Origin: Methanofollis tationis | Lineage (GTDB): Archaea; Halobacteriota; Methanomicrobia; Methanomicrobiales; Methanofollaceae | Assembly (NCBI RefSeq): GCF_013377755.1 | Contig: NZ_JABXWR010000001.1 | Span: 631,104-695,103 of the forward strand | Reading direction: 5' to 3' | Length of the DNA: 64,000 nt | In this document: positions 53,086 to 60,851 of the stretch, in pieces | Position numbering within the stretch: position 1 is the first letter of the stretch | Layout of the letters: every line of letters begins with the position of its first letter | Program-made: the position numbers and the translations under genes | Notes under the pieces: model-generated | Seen by the model: the letters and a program-made list of their open reading frames with translations, nothing else | The model's database searches: none | What the model was told of the DNA's origin: nothing

Positions 53086-54324
53086 TTGTAGCGCCTCAAT
53101 CTTCCGTTCGAGGTCCGCAATCATTTTCATGAACCGTTCGTCGGCGCGAATCTCCGCTTTCATCTCATCAAGTTCGAGGACCGTTTCTTTTGTCAGAGGA
53201 TGACCGCACACGCCGCAAAAGTTGCGGTCCGGTTGGTTTACGGCATGACACCGCGCGCATATCCGGTTTGCGAGCGGTTCCGCGGCGGTTTGCGTTTCGG
53301 TAAGGTCTATTCCGGCGTGCCGGGCATACTCGGCGTCGATATCTGCGTTTACCAGGTGCGTGTATCGTGCAAGTTGTTCTGAGGTCAGGCTTCCCCACGC
53401 AACCATTTTAACGGTGCTTTCCCCGAACCCTTGCCGGATCATGTTTGTGATGCGAGAATGCCGGAACAGATGCGGCGTGATGTGCTTCTGTATGCCTGCG
53501 CGCTCTGCGATCCGCTGGAGAAGGTTTTTCGTGTAGTTGTAAGTCAGCGGTTTTTCCCGGGCGGTGATGAATACAAAATTCGCCCCCGATGCCTCGCCGG
53601 GATACGCGCTTCGCCACTCGGCAAGATAGCCGCGGGACGCGGTGAGCGGGATATATCGCGGCGTGCCGGTTTTTCCGGCCGTGTTTATCTTCACGAAATG
53701 CGTATCGAATTGAACGTCTGACCATTTCAGCGCCGCCACTTCGTGAATCCGCATTGCGGATTCATAAAGCACGCTGATAAGCGCCCGGTCCCGCGCCGCC
53801 GTGCTACTTGTGCATGAATGGATCATCGCCCGGATTTCGTCTTCGGTAAGCATCTGTTCGGCGGTCTTTGTCATTCGTTTTGCCGCTGGAGGCTTTATTT
53901 TGGCGATTTTGTCGGCGGGGAGGGTTACATATCCTTCTTCAATCAACCAGAGGTAGAAACGCTTCAGGAACGTGATATAATCCCGCTGTGTGTCCGGCGA
54001 TAGCATCCCGCCGCCGTTGTTCCCGTTTTTTGCCGCAATCTTCTTGCCGCGTTTTATGGCGGTAACGGCAAGGTAAATATCCCCGATGCGGTTTTCTACC
54101 AGCGGCGTTTTGCAGAACCTGGTGATGTTGCTCAATGAGTTGGTGGTTTTGTATGCCCGCGCATCGCCTATATTGCCGTTCGCCCTCTGGTGTGCGACAA
54201 ATTGCCGGATCAAGTCGGCATCTTCCGGCGTCATATCTCCCGCGTCAATCCGGCGCTGTATGCCGCGTTCGGCATATATCTCAAGTTCCTCGGCGGTCTT
54301 TCCGAAACTGACTATTTTTGCCAT
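53074..54324 (-). CDS. Tyrosine recombinase (integrase) with C-terminal zinc ribbon
   Basis: A 416-residue integrase. The N-terminal SAM-like DNA-binding domain runs to about residue 130. The catalytic domain has the first Arg in YESAMRIHEVAAL, HLFRHSRITNMI (H-x-x-R) and the tyrosine in LARYTHL. After the catalytic domain is a zinc ribbon (CARCHAVNQPDRNFCGVCG) and a coiled-coil tail. Start ATG at 54324 is preceded by AAGGAGGATGG. The gene is whole: the attachment site lies outside it, unlike SSV-type integrases. It should catalyse insertion and excision at tRNA-Thr. Confidence 0.93.
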   Translation of the reverse strand: MAKIVSFGKTAEELEIYAERGIQRRIDAGDMTPEDADLIRQFVAHQRANGNIGDARAYKTTNSLSNITRFCKTPLVENRIGDIYLAVTAIKRGKKIAAKNGNNGGGMLSPDTQRDYITFLKRFYLWLIEEGYVTLPADKIAKIKPPAAKRMTKTAEQMLTEDEIRAMIHSCTSSTAARDRALISVLYESAMRIHEVAALKWSDVQFDTHFVKINTAGKTGTPRYIPLTASRGYLAEWRSAYPGEASGANFVFITAREKPLTYNYTKNLLQRIAERAGIQKHITPHLFRHSRITNMIRQGFGESTVKMVAWGSLTSEQLARYTHLVNADIDAEYARHAGIDLTETQTAAEPLANRICARCHAVNQPDRNFCGVCGHPLTKETVLELDEMKAEIRADERFMKMIADLERKIEALQSLS

Positions 54325-54425
54325 CGTTGTTCTCCATCCTCCTTGAACGGGAGGCGCAATAAACGGGGCAAGCGGCAAAAAATCGTGTTTTTGCCGTGTA
54401 GGACTCAAACAAAAGTGATTTTGCG

Positions 54426-54441
54426 CCCGCCCGAGGCTTAA
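54426..54441 (+). repeat. Right attachment site of the integrated element
   Basis: CCCGCCCGAGGCTTAA repeats the tRNA-Thr 3' end exactly. It lies about 100 bases upstream of the recombinase start, the usual place for an element's own attachment site. Confidence 0.9.
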
Positions 54442-54504
54442 AGGATCTAAGTTATCATTCCCGCATAAAAAATAAGTCCAGATTAGTCCTCTTTTGTGAA
54501 CCAA

Positions 54505-54840
54505 TTATTTTGCAAAGTTTTCGTGGTGTTTGTGCCCTGCGTCTTTATCTGTTCCGTAAACCGCCAGCGATTCTTCGGCGGCCCGGGGTCGTGTGATCAT
54601 TCCGCTGTTGCCGGGGATATCTGAACATGGGGTGATACCTGCCAAGAAAAATAAGCGTTTTGCTTCGTTTCTCCCTGCCCGCAGAGCCTGGGCGCACCGG
54701 CTGCGGGTCGGGTTCCACTTCGGCTTCTTCGCATAGGTGAGATTTCGGATGCGCCGGCGGCCGATGGTGTCAAGTTTCTTCGCGTCGGCCGGGAGCGGCT
54801 CGCCGGCGGGGATGAGTATCCCTGTGTGGGGGAGACACAT
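54505..54840 (-). CDS. Unknown protein, 111 residues
   Basis: No family is recognised. The frame is supported by GC-rich third codon positions and by a TATA-like AAAATATATTAG about 65 bases upstream. The protein is basic (RRRIRNLTYAKKPKW, RAGRNEAKR). It lies just outside the right attachment site, so it may be host DNA or a remnant of an earlier element in the same tRNA site. Two other frames overlap it with poorer codon use. Confidence 0.4.
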   Translation of the reverse strand: MCLPHTGILIPAGEPLPADAKKLDTIGRRRIRNLTYAKKPKWNPTRSRCAQALRAGRNEAKRLFFLAGITPCSDIPGNSGMITRPRAAEESLAVYGTDKDAGHKHHENFAK

Positions 54841-54971
54841 CGCATCTTTGTGGTGTGTGGACGGTGCGATCTGCTGGAAAAGACCGCACCTTTCTCTTTT
54901 GGTCTAATATATTTTGAGTGCGTAGGGAGATTGCCTTTTGCAAACGCGGTGCTGAAGTATCCGCCCACCAC

Positions 54972-55667
54972 AAGTGATATTTTAAAAATGTATCTCTAAA
55001 TGCCTCGATCGCCCTACGGCCCGCACAATGGGTGCGCAGTAGTTAGGCAAAAGATTATAGAGGCTCTTCGCTGTTTCATGTGGGTGATTCCGACATGATC
55101 CCCTCCCTGCAGTCAGTCCCCGGCATGCCGTGTTCAGGTTCTCTCTCCATCCTGGCGTACCGGTCCCCCGCCTTCCCCACGCTGCCCGCCGGGGGCTTTT
55201 GCCCCCGGACCCCCGCGCACGATTGGACCGGGAAGGCGGGAGGCGATGTCCAGAAGAGGAGGTCTGCCGTCCTGCATCAATCGTATTTTGCGGGGGGACC
55301 GGGGGGCAGCAGGCCCCCCGACACCGGCATGCCGATCCTCCTTCCCGAACACAGCGAACCGATCGACCGCCTTCCTGCATCCCGCGCCGGGGGCTCTGCC
55401 CAGCTGAGCGGATTGGACCGGGAAGGCAGCACAAGGAGTCCGAATGGATCACCGCTATCTCTCCCGATCGCAGTTCTGCGGGGCAGCTGGCCCCCCGAAA
55501 CCGGCACGCCGATCAACCCGTCGACATGTTCCTCTTGAGATGCTTCCCGCCTCTAAAAATCGCGGTCTTTCGCGTATGATTTCCCCGGTCATCTGAGGGA
55601 GTCGGATGAAGGTATCATGGCTACCCACACAAAGGAGCGAAGAGCCATTATAGATCCCTGATGTCCT
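54972..55667. repeat. Dispersed repeat region, inverted copies of the 12-kb unit
   Basis: No gene is recognised. From about 55080 to 55530 lies a GC-rich repeat related to the 196-bp unit at 12.1-12.7 kb but in the opposite orientation (GCCCGCCGGGGGCTTTTGCC, ATCGTATTTTGCGGGGGG, GGCATGCCGATCCTCCTTCC) and, at its right end, to 31.1-31.35 kb. It ends with AAATCGCGGTCTTTCGCGTA and TGGCTACCCACACAAAGGAG (55545-55648), shared with 31.35-31.44 kb. CCGGGGGCTTTTGCCCCCGG is a strong hairpin. Confidence 0.85.
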
Positions 55668-56244
55668 TCAGCGCTCTTTGCTTTCATTGAAGGCGGACAG
55701 GGGCGGGCTCATGCCCCTCTCGGCCTCCTGGTAGGACCGGTAAAAGTCACGATAGAGCGGGATCGTATCCTTTTTCTTTTTCAGCAGGGCACTCTGAAAA
55801 CCGTATTTCAGATAGAACCTCTCGGAGTCCGGCTTGGAATCGACCGTGATCATCCGGCACCCCACATAGCAGGAGAGCCTCATGGCGATCGCCACTGTCT
55901 TCAGCAACATCGCTCGCCCGATGCCCCGGCCCTCGTACTCCTGATGTGTTGCCAGGCGTGCGATCTTCAGCGCCGGATAATGCGGATAGGGATACCACTC
56001 TTTCACCGTCATCTTCGCTGATGCCTTTCCTGATGATGCAGTCATTGGTGAGCGTGAAAAACCCGGCGATGCGTCCCTCGTATGAGACGATCCGCGTGAC
56101 AGATAACCGGGTGGCCTGGTTATCGAGTGCGTCCTCGATCAGGAACTCGGTCAGGTCCGGCTCTCTGCACTGGAACGATGAAACGTCGGTGTCTTCGTTG
56201 AGAAGAGAAAAAGATAGATTATCGAAGGGTATTTTCGTGTTCAA
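55668..56244 (-). pseudogene. GNAT acetyltransferase, frameshifted
   Basis: The N-terminal half (MNTKIPFDNLSFSLL, IEDALDNQATRLSVTRI, GRIAGFFTLTNDCI) reads from ATG 56244. The C-terminal half (YPHYPALKIARLATHQEYEG, GRGIGRAMLLKTVAIA, AYVGC-like CYVGCRMITVDSKP, FYLKYGFQ) continues in another frame from about 56030 to 55668. Together they make a typical GNAT of the kind found as toxin-like partner of small antitoxins. A single frameshift near 56010-56045 splits it. It could be a real mutation or a sequencing error. Its start overlaps the antitoxin-like gene by 4 bases. Confidence 0.7.
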
Positions 56245-56387
56245 AGTCGCATCTCGCGGGCGAGGATGGCGGCTTCGCGGATCAGTTCGCGGCCGTCATC
56301 GGTGTCGGTGGGGTGGTCCAGATAGCGCTGGAACCGCCGGGCGTCTTCCCCCTCCAGGACAAGCCCAAGTTCGATCGGTTTTGCCAT
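56241..56387 (-). CDS. Antitoxin-like small protein paired with GNAT
   Basis: A 48-residue protein starting MAKPIELGLVLEGEDARRF and ending in a helical TDDGRELIREAAILAREM. The ATG at 56387 begins the conserved part; AGGGAGGAAG precedes it. The small size and 4-base overlap with the following GNAT gene are typical of toxin-antitoxin pairs, but neither activity is shown. Confidence 0.6.
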   Translation of the reverse strand: MAKPIELGLVLEGEDARRFQRYLDHPTDTDDGRELIREAAILAREMRL

Positions 56388-56496
56388 CTTCCTTCCCTCC
56401 TGATCGTATAATATCCCGGGGCACATAAAAATAGGTTTCTCTTGGACCACCCATATCCCGGCCCGGGCGATCACCGCGTCCCCCGGCTACATCTTT

Positions 56497-56799
56497 TCAC
56501 CGCCGGGCCTTCTGTAAGGTCTCCAGGGCAAGGGCCGGGTTCTCGGCGGGAATGACCCGCAGTTCTGCAAGGATCCCCTGCGCCGAGTCCTGGGCATCGG
56601 CGGTGAGACCGATCCCGCACTTGCCGCAGAAGCGGGTACCGGGCGGGTTGACAAAGTGGCACTGTTCGCACTGCACCGGCTCGGTATCCTCGTTCTCCCG
56701 GGTCCGGCCGAGGTCCACGCCGGCGAGTTCCGCGAAGGCATCGTCCACGTCTTCACCGACCAGGTGCGAAGAGCCTTCTATATTCCTTTCATGGGTCAT
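56497..56799 (-). CDS. Zinc-ribbon protein
   Basis: A 100-residue protein with one zinc ribbon CEQCHFVNPPGTRFCGKCG near its centre. The ribbon and what follows resemble the C-terminal tail of the tyrosine recombinase encoded at 53074-54324 (CARCHAVNQPDRNFCGVCG). It may be a stand-alone regulator or the remains of an integrase. The ATG at 56799 is chosen for its position just before an acidic N-terminus. Confidence 0.5.
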   Translation of the reverse strand: MTHERNIEGSSHLVGEDVDDAFAELAGVDLGRTRENEDTEPVQCEQCHFVNPPGTRFCGKCGIGLTADAQDSAQGILAELRVIPAENPALALETLQKARR

Positions 56800-56987
56800 T
56801 TTTCGGTTTTTTTGAAAAAAAATCCCATATAGTGCCCCCTTTACCCCTTTCATCTGTACAAGATTTTTATGTCACATGGGTCGGCCCCGGCATACCCCGC
56901 GAGAGGATGGATCTACCGGGCTCATCTCCGGCGGTGAAATCCGGAGCGGGCGAAAAATTATATTACTTCAGGTATAATCCTCTGCAA

Positions 56988-57578
56988 ATGAGCGGGTCTG
57001 ACCATTCTGACGGGGCGGTTTCCTCATTGCAGGCAAACCTGCTTCTCGTCGCCCTTGCGATGATCCTTGCGGTCCTTGTTCTTCTCATGTTTCATCTCCC
57101 GTCCCTCGATCTCGACATGATAGGAGCGCCCTGCATCTTCGAGATCGTCGCGATCAACCATATCGATGATGGCACACATACGCTCAACTACGATAGCCGC
57201 GTCACCCTCAGGTACAACAGCACACCGGCCTCCATGGACATCAGCGATCCCATCGATCTGATGCGGTGGTACCTCGGAACCCCCGAGGACAACGCCGACC
57301 GGACCAGAGAGTACGACAAGAGCGACCTCTCAGCGCATTTTTTCAGGAACGGCGAGCCGATATCCGCCAGCATTCCGACGATGTATGCGCATGAGTTTAT
57401 ATCGACGCACCACTACGGCGTCCAGACCATGAACGGCGAGAGCAGCCGCTGGTATCCGGGCCGACCTATCACCATCGACTTCACCGACGGCACCTTCAGA
57501 CCCGGCGATGTCGTGCGCGTCGAAATCTATTCGAACACCGACGGCCGGCTCATCTCGGCCGACACGTATACCGCATGA
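56988..57578 (+). CDS. Type IV pilin-like secreted protein
   Basis: A 196-residue protein starting MSGSDHSDGAVSSLQANLLL, where a short polar leader precedes a long hydrophobic helix (LLLVALAMILAVLVLLMF) as in archaeal type IV pilins cleaved by prepilin peptidase. The outside domain has FEIVAINHIDDGTHTLNYDS and a C-terminal DFTDGTFRPGDVVRVEIYS beta segment seen in pilin-like proteins. TATA-like AAATTATATT lies about 30 bases upstream. The 3' end overlaps the DUF99 gene on the other strand by 29 bases. Confidence 0.65.
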   Translation: MSGSDHSDGAVSSLQANLLLVALAMILAVLVLLMFHLPSLDLDMIGAPCIFEIVAINHIDDGTHTLNYDSRVTLRYNSTPASMDISDPIDLMRWYLGTPEDNADRTREYDKSDLSAHFFRNGEPISASIPTMYAHEFISTHHYGVQTMNGESSRWYPGRPITIDFTDGTFRPGDVVRVEIYSNTDGRLISADTYTA

Positions 57579-58119
57579 CGGCACGGGCGGCCAGGCGCGC
57601 CACCCGCAGGGGCTCGGGCACTCTTCCCTCCAGGGTGAACGCATCGACAACTCTTCCTGCCGTATCGTCGTCGATCCCGGCCGGTCTGATATACGCGGTA
57701 TACCCGTTTGAAAGGTGAAGAGGCAGCCTCCCCCCGAGGCGGCGGTATGCCGCCACTCTCTCTTCATCGCCTGGAAAATGGGCGGCGATCTCCTCCTCCA
57801 GCCCCTCCGAATCCTCGTAGGTCACCACCACGACCGGCACCCCGGTGGCCGCATGCACCGCTGCCGGGTCGATGATATTGTACCAGGCGATGATGCAGCC
57901 CGAGAGCATGATCAGGTTGACGTCCTCCCGCTCGAAGGCGAAAAAAAGGGCGATCACCGCTGCCGTTGCATCCATGCCGCCGACCGTCACCTCCCCGATC
58001 TCGACGCCATCGATCACACGATCCCTGCGCATCACCACGCCGGCCAGCACCGATCGGTCCCGTCCCCTGAAACTCTCCGCGATCCCGAGCACGCGCAGCC
58101 CTTTCTTTGCGACATGCAT
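57550..58119 (-). CDS. DUF99 family protein (endonuclease V-like fold)
   Basis: A 189-residue protein with KKGLRVLGIAESFRGRD, VLAGVVMRRDRVIDG, the GGMDAT motif, LIMLSGCIIAWYNIID and VVVVTYEDSEGL, all typical of the archaeal DUF99 family. The family has an endonuclease V-like core but no proven activity. It is convergent with the pilin-like gene and divergent from the glycosyltransferase. Confidence 0.85.
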   Translation of the reverse strand: MHVAKKGLRVLGIAESFRGRDRSVLAGVVMRRDRVIDGVEIGEVTVGGMDATAAVIALFFAFEREDVNLIMLSGCIIAWYNIIDPAAVHAATGVPVVVVTYEDSEGLEEEIAAHFPGDEERVAAYRRLGGRLPLHLSNGYTAYIRPAGIDDDTAGRVVDAFTLEGRVPEPLRVARLAARAVMRYTCRPR

Positions 58120-58158
58120 GGAAGCACTTATGATTATGGATTTTTTAATAATACCTCA

Positions 58159-59082
58159 ATGGAGATCGAAAAAGATCAGGTGTGCATCCTCATCCCCACC
58201 CTCAACGAGGCGCCGACGATCAGGGACCTTGTCCGGGCCTTTCGCGACCGGGGCTACCGCCGCATCCTGGTGATGGACGGCAACAGCACCGACGGCACGG
58301 CCGCGCGTGCCGAAGAAGCCGGGGCAGAAGTCCGGCTCCAGAGCGGGAAGGGAAAGGGCAACGCCGTCATTGAAGCCGCCGGGATCATCGATCTCCCCTA
58401 TGTGCTCATGCTCGACGGCGACGGCACCTATCTTCCCGAAGATGCCGAAAAGATGCTCCTCCCTCTCTTCTCAGGTTACGACCATGTCATCGGCAACCGC
58501 CTGGCCTTCCCGGATTCGCGCGCCTTCACTCGCCTGAACCTGACCGGAAACCACCTCATCAACCACTTCTTCAGACTCGCCCACGGGCGCGATCTCAGCG
58601 ACATCCTCTCAGGCTACCGGGCCTTCACCCTCGGGTCACTCAGGCAGATGAACCTGCGGGAAGCCGGATTCGAGATCGAGACCGAAATGGCGGTACAGGC
58701 CGTGAACCTCAACCAGCAGATCGCCGTCGTCCCGGTGAGATACCAGGAGCGGCCGGGCACGCCGACCAAACTCCATCCCCTCCAGGACGGCATGCGGATC
58801 CTCTCGGCGATCTACCGGTTCGCAAAGACGAACAACCCGCTCTTTTATTTCGGCCTGATCGGCGCCTGCCTCACCCTTGCCGGCGGGGTGCTGGCGATCT
58901 ACGTGCTCGTCGAGTGGCTCAACCACATCGAGCACATCCCCCTCACCATCCTCACCGTCCTCTTAATCATGGTCGGGATCGAGATCTTCATGTTCGGGGT
59001 GATCGGCGACATGCTCCTCGCCTTTCACCGCGAGGTGGTCAGGGAGATTCAGCGGATGCAGCCGCCGAAAAAACCTGAATAG
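58159..59082 (+). CDS. Family 2 glycosyltransferase with C-terminal membrane helices
   Basis: A 307-residue GT2: ILIPTLNEAPTIRDLV, VMDGNSTDGTA, the DxD motif LMLDGDGTYLPED, DILSGYRAF, and two C-terminal membrane helices (LFYFGLIGACLTLAGGVLAI and LTILTVLLIMVGIEIFMF). It resembles dolichol-phosphate sugar transferases such as AglJ/AglK that start N-glycans on archaeal S-layer and archaellin proteins. That role here is inferred. The 3' end overlaps the aldolase gene on the other strand by 34 bases. Confidence 0.85.
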   Translation: MEIEKDQVCILIPTLNEAPTIRDLVRAFRDRGYRRILVMDGNSTDGTAARAEEAGAEVRLQSGKGKGNAVIEAAGIIDLPYVLMLDGDGTYLPEDAEKMLLPLFSGYDHVIGNRLAFPDSRAFTRLNLTGNHLINHFFRLAHGRDLSDILSGYRAFTLGSLRQMNLREAGFEIETEMAVQAVNLNQQIAVVPVRYQERPGTPTKLHPLQDGMRILSAIYRFAKTNNPLFYFGLIGACLTLAGGVLAIYVLVEWLNHIEHIPLTILTVLLIMVGIEIFMFGVIGDMLLAFHREVVREIQRMQPPKKPE

Positions 59083-59597
59083 GCGATCACGCGGCAGGCG
59101 TGCTCGGCAAGGGAGGTATAGAGATACGCCTCTTCCACACTCTTTCCTGTAGCAAACGTGCCGTGACCGCGCGCGATCACGAGACGGCCGTCCCTGCCGA
59201 GCGCCGCCGCCACGTTGTCGGCCAGCTCCTGCGTGCCGGGCGCACCGCCGACCACCGGGATCACCGGACAGAGCATCTGCCCCTCGGAGTCACGCGGGAC
59301 CACCCGGTCAAGGGCAAGGGAAGCCGCCACCGCATAGGGTGGGTGGGCATGCACGATCGCCCGGTGCTGTGAACAACGGTAGATCGCCTGGTGCACGCGG
59401 TACTCGCTCGATGCTCCGGCCGGTGCCGGCCCCTCAAGGGGTGCAAGAACCAGGTCGCCCGGATCGTCGAGGTAGGTCCCGGTCCCGGTGATCACAAACC
59501 CGTCCTCTTCTCTCCTGCTCATATTCCCGAAATTTCCACCGACAAGCCCTTCGGTAAAGAGCCTCACGCCAATTCTTACAAAATCTTTATCCTGCAT
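59049..59597 (-). CDS. Class II aldolase (fuculose-1-phosphate aldolase-like)
   Basis: A 182-residue zinc aldolase: GGNFGNMSRR, FVITGTGTYLDD, EYRVHQAIYR, the zinc ligands HAHPPYAVA and ARGHGTFATG. In methanogens a protein of this family makes lactaldehyde for coenzyme F420 synthesis; whether this copy does so is not shown. The start at 59597 overlaps the end of the DNA glycosylase gene by 22 bases, so the two are co-transcribed. Confidence 0.82.
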   Translation of the reverse strand: MQDKDFVRIGVRLFTEGLVGGNFGNMSRREEDGFVITGTGTYLDDPGDLVLAPLEGPAPAGASSEYRVHQAIYRCSQHRAIVHAHPPYAVAASLALDRVVPRDSEGQMLCPVIPVVGGAPGTQELADNVAAALGRDGRLVIARGHGTFATGKSVEEAYLYTSLAEHACRVIAYSGFFGGCIR

Positions 59598-60196
59598 TCT
59601 TCGCACCTCTTTTTTCCGCAGAACTCTTTTGCATACTCGACGATCCAGCCGTGCGCCTGTGCGTGGGCAGTCGCCTCTGCCGGCAGCACCCGCTCGAACA
59701 GATCTTTAAGATCCCGGTACGATCCTGAAATCCCCATGCACCCGCAGATGCGTCTGGTATATGCATCGATCACAAACGACGCCCGGCCAAACCCATAGCA
59801 GAGGATGCTGTCCGCCGTCTCCTCGCCGACACCGTGCACCGCAAGAAGCGCCTCCCGCAGGTCTGCCGTCGGCATCTCTCCAAGCGTCCGGATGCCGCCC
59901 GATTCCTGCACCATCAAAGAGACTGCCTTGAGACGCCGCGTTTTCACCCGGTAAAACCCTGCCGGGCGGATCTGCTCCTCGATCACGGCAGTATCGGCGG
60001 CGGTAATCCCCTCTGTCGAGCAGATACCCACCTTCCCGAGGTTCTCAAGCGCCTGCTCCACATTCTCCCAGCGGGTCTGCTGGGTGAGCACCGCACCGAT
60101 GATCACCTCTTCAGGAGAGGCGTCCCACCAGACGATCCTGCCGTAGCGCCGTCTAAGAAGATCCAGAAGCACCGATACGCGCTCTTCCGGGCTCAT
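59576..60196 (-). CDS. Endonuclease III-family DNA glycosylase, MagIII-like
   Basis: A 206-residue HhH-GPD glycosylase: IIGAVLTQQTRWENV, the helix-hairpin-helix LLAVHGVGEETADSILCY, the catalytic Asp in FVIDAYTRR, and an FCGKKRCEEC iron-sulfur tail. The Lys of bifunctional endonuclease III (GVGxKTA) is Glu here (GVGEETA), as expected of a monofunctional glycosylase such as the 3-methyladenine enzyme MagIII. It lies upstream of and overlaps the aldolase gene. Confidence 0.85.
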   Translation of the reverse strand: MSPEERVSVLLDLLRRRYGRIVWWDASPEEVIIGAVLTQQTRWENVEQALENLGKVGICSTEGITAADTAVIEEQIRPAGFYRVKTRRLKAVSLMVQESGGIRTLGEMPTADLREALLAVHGVGEETADSILCYGFGRASFVIDAYTRRICGCMGISGSYRDLKDLFERVLPAEATAHAQAHGWIVEYAKEFCGKKRCEECRIKIL

Positions 60197-60238
60197 ATAA
60201 AAAATAAACAGGTTTTTCCGGCCGTCGCGGTCCGGTCC

Positions 60239-60514
60239 TTACTCTTCGATCAGGGGTTTGAGGATCTGCTCGAGGGTGTCGGCGCGGGTAACTCCTTCGA
60301 GTTTATGCATGACAATGCCGTCTTTCTCGATGATCAGCGTGGGGACCACCCTGATACCGTACTTCGTCGCCGCCTCCATGTTCTGGTCCACGTCCACCTT
60401 CCTGATCTCGACGCTCTCACCGAGTTTCTGTCCGAGTTCCTCGAGGATCGGCGTCTGCATCTTGCACGGCCCACACCAGGTCGCAAAAAAGTCCGTCAGT
60501 ACTGGTTTGCTCAT
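60239..60514 (-). CDS. Thioredoxin
   Basis: A 91-residue thioredoxin fold protein with the active site FFATWCGPCKMQTPIL, the cis-Pro region RVVPTLIIEKDG and the G in LEGVTRA. The ATG at 60514 begins MSKPVLTDFF; an upstream in-frame Met is less likely. A second thioredoxin-like gene lies 13 bases upstream on the same strand. Confidence 0.92.
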   Translation of the reverse strand: MSKPVLTDFFATWCGPCKMQTPILEELGQKLGESVEIRKVDVDQNMEAATKYGIRVVPTLIIEKDGIVMHKLEGVTRADTLEQILKPLIEE

Positions 60515-60527
60515 TATTCTCCCTCGG

Positions 60528-60809
60528 TTATGCATGATCATCGATCAGAGAAGTTAAAATTGTTTCGAGGGTCCCGGCGTCGGTGAGGCGTTCAAAGCGT
60601 TTCACGACCTGTCCGTCTTTTTCGATCACGATCGTCGGGACGGTCACCAGCTGGTATTTCGCAATCAGGTCCCGCCTCTCGCCGACGTCGATCTTCCTGA
60701 ATTCAACTGCATCCCCGATGCGAGCCGCCAGTTCGTCGACGATCGCCGTCTGCCTTGTGCAGGGCTCGCACCATGCCGAGAAGAAATCGATGAGCACCGG
60801 CCTTCCCAT
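60528..60809 (-). CDS. Thioredoxin-like protein with WCEPC site
   Basis: A 93-residue thioredoxin fold protein sharing layout with the next gene (LIDFFSAWCEPCTRQTAIV, VTVPTIVIEKDGQVV). The active site is WCEPC instead of WCGPC, which should change the redox potential or partner. It is in tandem with thioredoxin at 60239, so the pair may have split roles. Confidence 0.88.
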   Translation of the reverse strand: MGRPVLIDFFSAWCEPCTRQTAIVDELAARIGDAVEFRKIDVGERRDLIAKYQLVTVPTIVIEKDGQVVKRFERLTDAGTLETILTSLIDDHA

Positions 60810-60851
60810 GATCTGCCGGGTGGGAAAAAAGAGAAGATAAAGGTATCAGAT

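Larger units (their letters stand above)
47795..54441. mobile_element. Integrated genetic element in tRNA-Thr, about 6.6 kb
   Basis: Bounded by the 16-bp direct repeat CCCGCCCGAGGCTTAA at 47795-47810 (in the tRNA 3' end) and 54426-54441. Between them lie a tyrosine recombinase next to the right end, a primase-helicase replication gene, a ribbon-helix-helix gene, a zinc-finger gene and several small unknown genes, mostly on the minus strand. There are no capsid or ATPase-portal genes, so it looks like an integrative plasmid or a reduced virus. The codon use and small gene sizes differ from the host genes around it. Confidence 0.9.
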
